DNA of 64,000 nucleotides, taken from assembly GCA_020026435.1 (NCBI GenBank), contig JAHHQK010000005.1:1-64000 (forward strand). Reading direction: 5' to 3'. Under the pieces are notes generated by a model. The model saw only the letters and a list, made by a program, of their open reading frames with translations, had not been told where the DNA came from and ran no database searches. This DNA is from Alistipes sp. (GTDB taxonomy: Bacteria; Bacteroidota; Bacteroidia; Bacteroidales; Rikenellaceae). Both the position numbers and the translations under genes were made by a program. Below are positions 57,995-64,000 of this stretch, one piece after another (within the stretch, counting starts at the first letter, position 1; the number at the start of each line of letters is the position of its first letter).

Positions 57995-59551
57995 TTATCC
58001 GGCATAATCGGGATTTTGGACCAATACTCCGTTCGAGCCGTCAATCTGAACCTGAGGCAGGGGCAGGTATTTGTTCTTGTCCTGATAACCCTGTCGTCCC
58101 AGCACCTCGACAGCCTCGTTCCAGCGAACCAGATCGTAGAAACGGTCAAACTCCAGGGCCAGTTCCACGTGGCGTTCGTGGTGAATGGCCTTGCGCAACT
58201 CGGCCTGATCGGTCGTCGTGACTTTGGGCAGGACATCGGTATGCGATCCGCGGGCACGCTTGCGCACGGACTCCAGCAAGTCGAGTGCCTCCTGGATGTA
58301 GGCCTCACCGCCCAGCTCGCAGGCTGCCTCGGCCGCCATCAGCACCACGTCCGAATAGCGGATCATGCGGATATTGTACCAAAAACCGCTTCTATTGCCG
58401 TAGAACTCCCTGAGTTTGGGGCTGCAATAGGCCTTCTTGTTGAAGAACACTCCATCCAGACCGTCCTGGGCCACAAGTTTCTCGTTGAAGGGACGGTTAC
58501 CGTCGGCGGGAGCATAATCGGGCCACGGCTTGGTCGGAGTCGAGAAATAAAGCAGGGTTTCGTCACGGCGGGGATCGCCCTCCTCAAAGGCATTGAACAG
58601 TTCCATCGTCGCCATGTGCCATCCCCATCCGAGGTCCGACGAACCGGCACCGCGACAGCCCTGCACCTGGCAGAACTGGCTGCCCAGCTTGTCGGTCGAC
58701 GGTTCGGCCGTAGTCGCCGTACACTGAAGCTCCCAAACCGACTCCGAGGAATTCTCGCCCTCCTCGCGGAAGATCTTTTCAAAGGGGGTCTTCAGGTCAT
58801 ACTGTTTGGAGTCGATCACCAGCTTGGCGTATTGATACATCTGAGACCACATCCGGCGCTGGGCATAGGTCTTTGCGTGGAGAGCACGGACGGCACCCGA
58901 CGTAAGACGGCCGATGAAGCGGCTCTCCCATTCCAACGGAAGCCCCTCGGCAGCCGTCAGATCCTCGTCGATCTGCTTGTAGATGTCGTCGACCGGACTT
59001 TTGGGAATATTGGCCTGCTCGGAATTCTCGATGGCGAAATTCACCAGAGGTACTTCTCCGAAGGCGCGTACCAGATTAAAATAGCACCACGCACGGAAGA
59101 AACGGGCCTCCATGATGCACTGCATCTCGGCCTCGGCGAGCTGCACACCGCCACTCTGCGCCCGTTCCGCCTGGTCGATGACCGTATTGGCGGCATTGAT
59201 AATCTCGTAGTTCTTCGACCAATAGGGATTCAACAGGCTGTTTCCGGCCGTATATTGGTAGCCGTCCCACATGGGCGTATGTTCCGCACCGTCGGTCTTG
59301 ACCGAACCCTTGCGCGAGTCCTCCGAACGGTAATAATGGAAAGCAAAGGCGGGTATGCCGGCCGTGATGTTGTAATTGCGGGACATCGAATACAGAGCCA
59401 TCACCTGCGAGAAGTAGGCTCCGCCCTCGACATCGTCGATGGTCCATCCACCCTGAGGCCGCTGGTCCAGCAAATCGCTACAAGCTCCCGTAGAGGTGAC
59501 CAACACAAGACCCGCTACGACCAATCTGATTTTCTTCAATATGTTTTTCAT
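57995..59551 (-). CDS. SusD/RagB family outer-membrane lipoprotein
   Basis: 518 aa, lipobox STGAC (Cys24). The helical TPR-like body carries SusD hallmarks: LLDQRPQGGWTIDDVEG at the N terminus, YEIINAANTVIDQAE, AEMQCIMEARFFRAWCYFNLVRAFGEVPLV and, near the C terminus, SDVVLMAAEAACELGGEAYIQEALDLLESVRKRARG and ERHVELALEFDRFYDLVRW. It caps the SusC pore and binds the glycan. Fourteen bases after susC. Confidence 0.95.
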   Translation of the reverse strand: MKNILKKIRLVVAGLVLVTSTGACSDLLDQRPQGGWTIDDVEGGAYFSQVMALYSMSRNYNITAGIPAFAFHYYRSEDSRKGSVKTDGAEHTPMWDGYQYTAGNSLLNPYWSKNYEIINAANTVIDQAERAQSGGVQLAEAEMQCIMEARFFRAWCYFNLVRAFGEVPLVNFAIENSEQANIPKSPVDDIYKQIDEDLTAAEGLPLEWESRFIGRLTSGAVRALHAKTYAQRRMWSQMYQYAKLVIDSKQYDLKTPFEKIFREEGENSSESVWELQCTATTAEPSTDKLGSQFCQVQGCRGAGSSDLGWGWHMATMELFNAFEEGDPRRDETLLYFSTPTKPWPDYAPADGNRPFNEKLVAQDGLDGVFFNKKAYCSPKLREFYGNRSGFWYNIRMIRYSDVVLMAAEAACELGGEAYIQEALDLLESVRKRARGSHTDVLPKVTTTDQAELRKAIHHERHVELALEFDRFYDLVRWNEAVEVLGRQGYQDKNKYLPLPQVQIDGSNGVLVQNPDYAG

Positions 59552-59565
59552 GGGATAATTCTAAT

Positions 59566-62500
59566 TTAGAATGTGACATTTACACCGAAGGTGACCGTGG
59601 TCGGCATCGGATAGGTATATCCGTCGTCGATGCCGAATGCCAGAGCCGAACCGCCGATTTCGGGCGTATAACCCGTATTGTGGGCCCATGTGGCCGCATT
59701 CTCGACGTTCATGTAAAGGCGCAAACCCTTCAGGTGGAGTTTTTTGATGATGCGGTCACCGAAACGGTAGCCGAACTGAATGTTCTTCAGACGCAGATAA
59801 CTTCCGTCCTCAATGTAATACGACGAATTCTCCTTCTGCAAGGCTCTTCCCGAATCGAGGATCGGTTCCCAGTTCGAGGTACCCTCCCCGTGCCAGCGGC
59901 CCAAGCGTTTGGTGGGATAGTTATACTGGGCAAACGAGGTCATGAAACCCGCATTGTAGATCTCATTGCCATAGACACCCTGGAAATCAAGGCCCAGATC
60001 GAAATTCTTATAGCTCAAGTTCAAGGAATAGCCATAAGTAAAGTCAGGCGTGGGATTACCGATCATCGTACGGTCGGCATCGTTGATGACACCGTTGCCG
60101 TCGACATCGCGGAATTTCAGATCGCCCGGAGCGGCCGTTGCCAGAGTATTCTTGGGCGATTGGGCAATATCGGCCTCATTCTGATAGACGCCGATCACAT
60201 CATAGCCATAGAAGTATCCGATCGGCATACCCGGCTCGGATGCGGCCACGTTGCGGGAACCCTCATGATAGCTCTTGCCCAATTCGAGAACCTTGTTGTC
60301 GATGGTCGTGAGATTTGCGGAAATCGAATAGCTGAAATCCCTGCCGATCCTGTCGCTCCACGATGCAGCCAGTTCAAAACCCTGGTTACGGATCTTGCCC
60401 GAATTGATCAGACCATCCTGTGCGCCCATGAATTTGGCCAGATAGCAGATCAGATCCTCGGTCTGTTTGTTGTAATAGGTAGCGTCCAGATGCAGACGTC
60501 TTTTGAGCAGCATCATCTCGAGGCCCACCTCCCACGACTTGGTCTTCTCCCACCGCAGATCCGTAGCCAGATAAGCCTGGGAATAGGACGAGATGATGTT
60601 GTCGCCGAAGATGGCATTCGAAGAGTTGAGCGTCGGGAACGACGGATAGAAACCTCCGGCCGAACCGATATTCTGATTACCCAACACACCATACGATCCC
60701 TTGACCTTGAGATAATTGATGAAATTCTGACGTTTCATGAAGTTCTCCTCCGAGATAACCCATCCGGCACCGATCGAGTAGAAATCGTCCCAGGTGTTGC
60801 CCGAATACTTGAAGACCGAAGCTCCATCACGGCGATAGGAGAGGTTCAACAGATATTTGTGGTCGTAATTATATAGGGCGCGGAACATATAGGACATCGT
60901 GAAGCGCTTGTACTGCTGGCCGCTGTTGGTGGCCGACGAGCTGTCACCGATGGAGGAGATCCACCATTTGTCGGGATCCTCAGGGATGATGATGTCGGCC
61001 GAATTGATATTCTGGCTGCGGCCCGCCGTCAGGGACTCGAACTGGGTGTAATTGGTCGAGAATCCGGCCATCAGAGTCAGCGCATGCTTTTGGGCAAAAG
61101 TCTTCTGAAAGGTGAGGATATAGTCCTGCTGGGCGTTGAGCGTATTGGACTTGGTCTGCGACAAGGACTGGATCTCGGAGCGGGGCGTGATCTTGTCGAT
61201 CGTAGGATCGTACTCGAACATCACGGGGCTGAACAGACGGTTGTTGTTGGACATATAATCCAGGGCAAACGCAGCCCTAAGTTTCAACGAAGGCAGGAAG
61301 TTGATCTCGCCCCACACGTTGCCACCCATACGATAGTTCTGGGCGATGTTGTGGTTGGCAAACTGATCGACCTCGATCATCGGGTTGGCCAACTGAGGGC
61401 TTTGGAAGGAGGGCATCTTATAGTAGCCGCCGGTCTTCTCGTCGAAGATCGGTGCGATGGGCACGGCCTGCACCGCCGAGGTCACGTTCTTGGCATCGGC
61501 CGGCATCATGTAGGCTCCGTTCAACTGCACTCCGAACTTCAACCAGTCCTTCATCCGATACTCGTCGCTGAAGTTGAAGGTCACCTTCTGCATCTCTTCA
61601 TTCTTGATGTTGCCCTGCTCGTAGGTGTAGCCCACACCCAGGTAGAAGTTGTTCTTCTCGCTCGAACCCATCACACTGGCCGTGGTCTGACTGATCACGG
61701 CATTCTGGAAGATGGCATCCTGCCAATCCGTATCCGCAATATAATGGGTATAGTCGAACGGATCGCCGTCCATATTGATTGTCTGCTCGTTGAAGAGTTC
61801 CTTGAACTGGGCCGCATTGGTCAGCGAGAGACGGTGACCGATGTGTTTGATACCGACCGACTGGTTGATATTCACAACGGCCTCGCCCTGCTTGGCCTTC
61901 TTGGTCGTGACGATGATCACACCGTTGGCTCCCCTCACACCGAAGATCGCCAACGACGAAGGATCCTTCAGAATCTCGAACGATTCGATATCGTTGGCAT
62001 TCAGGAAACCGATATTGTCCGTAAACATTCCGTCGACGACATACAACGGAGTAAAGCCGTTGATCGAGTTTGTTCCTCGGATACGGATCTCGGGATCCTG
62101 TCCCGCGCGGCCCGTATTGGTGATCTGCACTCCGGCGATACGTCCCTGCAACGAGGCCAGCGGGTTGGACGAAGGACGGTTGGCAATGTCCTCGGCCTTG
62201 ATGTTGACAATGGATCCGGTCAGGTCGCGTTTCTGGGCTGTACCGTAACCGATGACGACCGCCTGATCGATCATGATGGCTTCCGTTCCCAATGTCACCG
62301 TAAGGAATTCGGACGAAGCCTTGACTTTCTGAGCTTTCATGCCGATGAACGAGACCTCCAGCTCATCCCCCTCCTGGGCCTTGAGCGTGAAGTTGCCGTC
62401 GGCACCGGTCAAGGTACCCAGATGGGTACCTGTTACCACAACAGTGGCTCCCAATACGGGATTACCACTTTCATCGATCGCCCTACCCTTCACTTCGATG

Positions 62501-62598
62501 GGTTGCTGTGCAAATGCCCCCGCAGAAGTGACGAGCAGTAGAAAGACCATTGCGAAAATTTTCGCAAAAAGACAATTTTCAGGTCGATTCTTTTTCAT
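59566..62598 (-). CDS. SusC/RagA family TonB-linked outer-membrane transporter
   Basis: 1010 aa, typical for the family. Signal peptide 1-30 (SAGAFAQ); CarboxypepD_reg-like domain (~33-115: VKGRAIDESGNPVLGATVVVTG, LGTLTGADGNFTLKA); plug (~120-235) with AVVIGYGTAQKRDLTGSI, IAGVQITNTGRAGQDPEIRIRG and IESFEILKDPSSLAIFGVRGANGVI; 22-strand barrel ending MPTTVTFGVNVTF with C-terminal Phe. First gene of the glucan operon. Imports oligosaccharides with SusD using TonB energy. Confidence 0.97.
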   Translation of the reverse strand: MKKNRPENCLFAKIFAMVFLLLVTSAGAFAQQPIEVKGRAIDESGNPVLGATVVVTGTHLGTLTGADGNFTLKAQEGDELEVSFIGMKAQKVKASSEFLTVTLGTEAIMIDQAVVIGYGTAQKRDLTGSIVNIKAEDIANRPSSNPLASLQGRIAGVQITNTGRAGQDPEIRIRGTNSINGFTPLYVVDGMFTDNIGFLNANDIESFEILKDPSSLAIFGVRGANGVIIVTTKKAKQGEAVVNINQSVGIKHIGHRLSLTNAAQFKELFNEQTINMDGDPFDYTHYIADTDWQDAIFQNAVISQTTASVMGSSEKNNFYLGVGYTYEQGNIKNEEMQKVTFNFSDEYRMKDWLKFGVQLNGAYMMPADAKNVTSAVQAVPIAPIFDEKTGGYYKMPSFQSPQLANPMIEVDQFANHNIAQNYRMGGNVWGEINFLPSLKLRAAFALDYMSNNNRLFSPVMFEYDPTIDKITPRSEIQSLSQTKSNTLNAQQDYILTFQKTFAQKHALTLMAGFSTNYTQFESLTAGRSQNINSADIIIPEDPDKWWISSIGDSSSATNSGQQYKRFTMSYMFRALYNYDHKYLLNLSYRRDGASVFKYSGNTWDDFYSIGAGWVISEENFMKRQNFINYLKVKGSYGVLGNQNIGSAGGFYPSFPTLNSSNAIFGDNIISSYSQAYLATDLRWEKTKSWEVGLEMMLLKRRLHLDATYYNKQTEDLICYLAKFMGAQDGLINSGKIRNQGFELAASWSDRIGRDFSYSISANLTTIDNKVLELGKSYHEGSRNVAASEPGMPIGYFYGYDVIGVYQNEADIAQSPKNTLATAAPGDLKFRDVDGNGVINDADRTMIGNPTPDFTYGYSLNLSYKNFDLGLDFQGVYGNEIYNAGFMTSFAQYNYPTKRLGRWHGEGTSNWEPILDSGRALQKENSSYYIEDGSYLRLKNIQFGYRFGDRIIKKLHLKGLRLYMNVENAATWAHNTGYTPEIGGSALAFGIDDGYTYPMPTTVTFGVNVTF

Positions 62599-62673
62599 TT
62601 GAAATTTAGGTTTAGTTGTTTTCTTTAGGATGGGCAGTTCAGTCTAAGAACCACTCATCCGTCATGTCGAAAA

Positions 62674-62681
62674 CAAATTTA
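62674..62681 (-). promoter_or_regulatory. -7 element of the glucan operon
   Basis: The minus strand reads TAAATTTG (62681-62674), ~75 bases before the susC ATG. A TTTG at 62707-62704 is 22 bases upstream, slightly long, consistent with a promoter needing activation by the neighbouring regulator. Confidence 0.5.
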
Positions 62682-62820
62682 ACACGAAACAAACAACAAA
62701 ACCCAAATCTCACTTCACCACGACTACTCGAAAATTAAATCCGATATTCAAAATGACTCATCTTCACTACTCAAAAAGTTACTTAATACTATGAATCAGC
62801 ATATTAATATTTCTCAAATA

Positions 62821-64000
62821 TTACTCAACAGGGATATCTTCCCGATCGTCATCGGGGACAATATCCAATAGGAATTCATTGAGATTTCGGTCGGGGCTGA
62901 GCCCGACCTTCTTTCTGAGACGGTATCGGTTGTTCTCGATGGCCCGGACGGAAAGCCCCATCAGTGCGGCGATTTCCTTGGTGCAAAGATTCATCTTGAG
63001 GCAGGCGCACAATCTGAGGTCGTTGGTCGTAAGATCCGGAAAACGATGTTTCAAAACATGGAAGTAATTGGCATGGGTTTGCTCGAATTTGATCAGAAAC
63101 AAGGTCAGATCATTCTCCGAATCCATCTTCGTCGCGACATAGGTGTTCACCTTGTTGCACAGCAGAGCCGAGGTCGAACTGCCGTATTTCCGTTGGAAGT
63201 CATTGACCATCTCCCGAAGATGGAGGATCATCTCATTCCGTCCGACCAATGTGGAACCTTGGGAGAGCAGCTCCGCATTGCGGGCCTGAATCTCCTCCGC
63301 CAACTTACGGTTCGAGGTACGCAGGCGTACGATCTCCTTCAAACGCAGCCCCCGCAGATAGCGTCTGCGGTAGAAACGCATCACCAGCAGCCACACCAAA
63401 GCAAACACCAGAACCGACGACAACACATAGCCCAGATAGGCCCATGCCGTGAGATACCACGGCGGAAGGATCGTGAACGGATAGCGCACCGGTTCGGACC
63501 ATCGTCCGAAATCATTCCCCGCCTCCACCTCGAATACATAACTGCCGCGGGCCAGACGCTCGAAGACATGACTGCCCTCATTGCGGACCTCGGTCCATTC
63601 GTCCTCCACCCCCAGCAGTCTGTAACGGAAGACACGGCCATCCAAGGGCATGGCGTCACCGATCGTGAAACGGAACTGCAATGAATTGCGGCCAAAGGGG
63701 ATCTCCTCACCCTCCGATCCGCGGGGAGAGAGCCATCGGAGGTTCTCTCCGGGCCCATAGGACTTGCAACTGACGATCCGGGGCGGACGGGGCCGTTCCT
63801 GGAGTCGGATCTCATCGGGTCTTATGATGTCAAACCCGTCATCACGGCACAACAGAAACCGGGAGGAATCCAAGCGGGCAACGTGTTCGTAACCCAGCAG
63901 CATATTGCGGCTGTCCACACCCCCGCACGGAACGAATTCGGCCGAATGTACTCCGTCGTAGAACAACTTCCAAACGATATTGCCGCAGATCACACCATAT
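62821..64000 (-). CDS. SusR-like membrane regulator: propeller/Y_Y_Y sensor with LuxR-type HTH (partial)
   Basis: Only the C-terminal ~390 residues lie in the window; the frame is open through base 64000. Visible order: last blades of a periplasmic Reg_prop propeller (ICGNIVWKLFYDGV), a Y_Y_Y domain (LQFRFTIGDAMPLDGRVFRYRLLG, then DEWTEV and GSYVFEVEAGNDFG), one TM helix (YLGYVLSSVLVFALVWLLVM), a cytoplasmic coiled coil, and a GerE-like HTH (LTTNDLRLCACLKMNLCTKEIA, ALMGLSVRAIENNRYRLRKK). No histidine kinase or receiver domain, so it is a one-component sensor like SusR rather than a hybrid two-component system. It presumably activates the susC operon 222 bases away. Confidence 0.9.
   Translation of the reverse strand, partial: YGVICGNIVWKLFYDGVHSAEFVPCGGVDSRNMLLGYEHVARLDSSRFLLCRDDGFDIIRPDEIRLQERPRPPRIVSCKSYGPGENLRWLSPRGSEGEEIPFGRNSLQFRFTIGDAMPLDGRVFRYRLLGVEDEWTEVRNEGSHVFERLARGSYVFEVEAGNDFGRWSEPVRYPFTILPPWYLTAWAYLGYVLSSVLVFALVWLLVMRFYRRRYLRGLRLKEIVRLRTSNRKLAEEIQARNAELLSQGSTLVGRNEMILHLREMVNDFQRKYGSSTSALLCNKVNTYVATKMDSENDLTLFLIKFEQTHANYFHVLKHRFPDLTTNDLRLCACLKMNLCTKEIAALMGLSVRAIENNRYRLRKKVGLSPDRNLNEFLLDIVPDDDREDIPVE

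Noticed and set aside
1..64000. CRISPR arrays, insertion sequences, rRNA genes
   Set aside because: No regularly spaced direct repeats, transposase motifs or rRNA stretches were found by reading; the name 'IS1096 passenger' for 48868-49401 is a family label only and no IS ends flank it.

Overview
The window looks like a chromosomal segment of a gut Bacteroidales, most probably Alistipes or a close Rikenellaceae relative. This rests on a fairly GC-rich core, fimbrillin-type lipoproteins, SusC/SusD transport, DUF4491, DUF4890 and PCMD-type proteins, and many promoters of the Bacteroidetes form (TTG or TTTG, 19-21 bases, then TAnnTTTG). Genus is an inference from gene content; no rRNA is present.

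Layout. 1-9838: end of one fimbrillin-like gene, then four large fimbrillin-like lipoproteins arranged as a tandemly duplicated pair (A1-B1-A2-B2), closed by hairpins. 10019-16590: tRNA-Gly(CCC), acyl-CoA synthetase and lepA (minus strand), then pheT (plus). 16772-19271: an AT-rich islet with two small secreted proteins, the second broken by a one-base frameshift inside its third repeat. 19272-28722: a GH20 hexosaminidase; a mazG / gamma-carbonic-anhydrase / LytS-type kinase / LytTR regulator operon; then a DUF4890 protein and a large outer-membrane barrel. 28823-34063: a RibD-like enzyme with reversed domain order, a membrane phosphoesterase, DUF4491, rubrerythrin and a glycosyltransferase. 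34121-37280: a thiamine uptake unit (promoter, TPP riboswitch, TonB receptor, PnuT). 37383-46891: YjbR protein, a lipoprotein, divergent uxaC/kdgK (uronate use), copA with an upstream HMA-AraC fusion regulator, and a PCMD lipoprotein with a small barrel. 47311-50422: LuxC-type acyl-CoA reductase, a pRiA4b ORF-3-like protein, miaA, and tRNA-Leu(UAA), a MiaA substrate. 50769-51614: a DUF2262-like protein. 52032-64000: a polysaccharide utilisation locus (SusR-like regulator, SusC, SusD, LamG lipoprotein, GH144, GH3, phosphoesterase) best explained as a beta-1,2-glucan system.

How it fits together. Housekeeping genes (lepA, pheT, mazG, miaA, tRNAs) are interspersed with surface functions: adhesion, nutrient capture through TonB receptors, glycan breakdown and metal efflux. 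The most unusual items are the alternating fimbrillin pair; a sensor kinase with a Rho-like OB-fold segment apparently in the periplasm; the domain-reversed RibD; the HMA-AraC copper regulator; and the phosphoesterase at the end of the beta-glucan locus, which could strip phospho-substituents from osmoregulated glucans. All family calls were made by eye from motifs; no database search was run.
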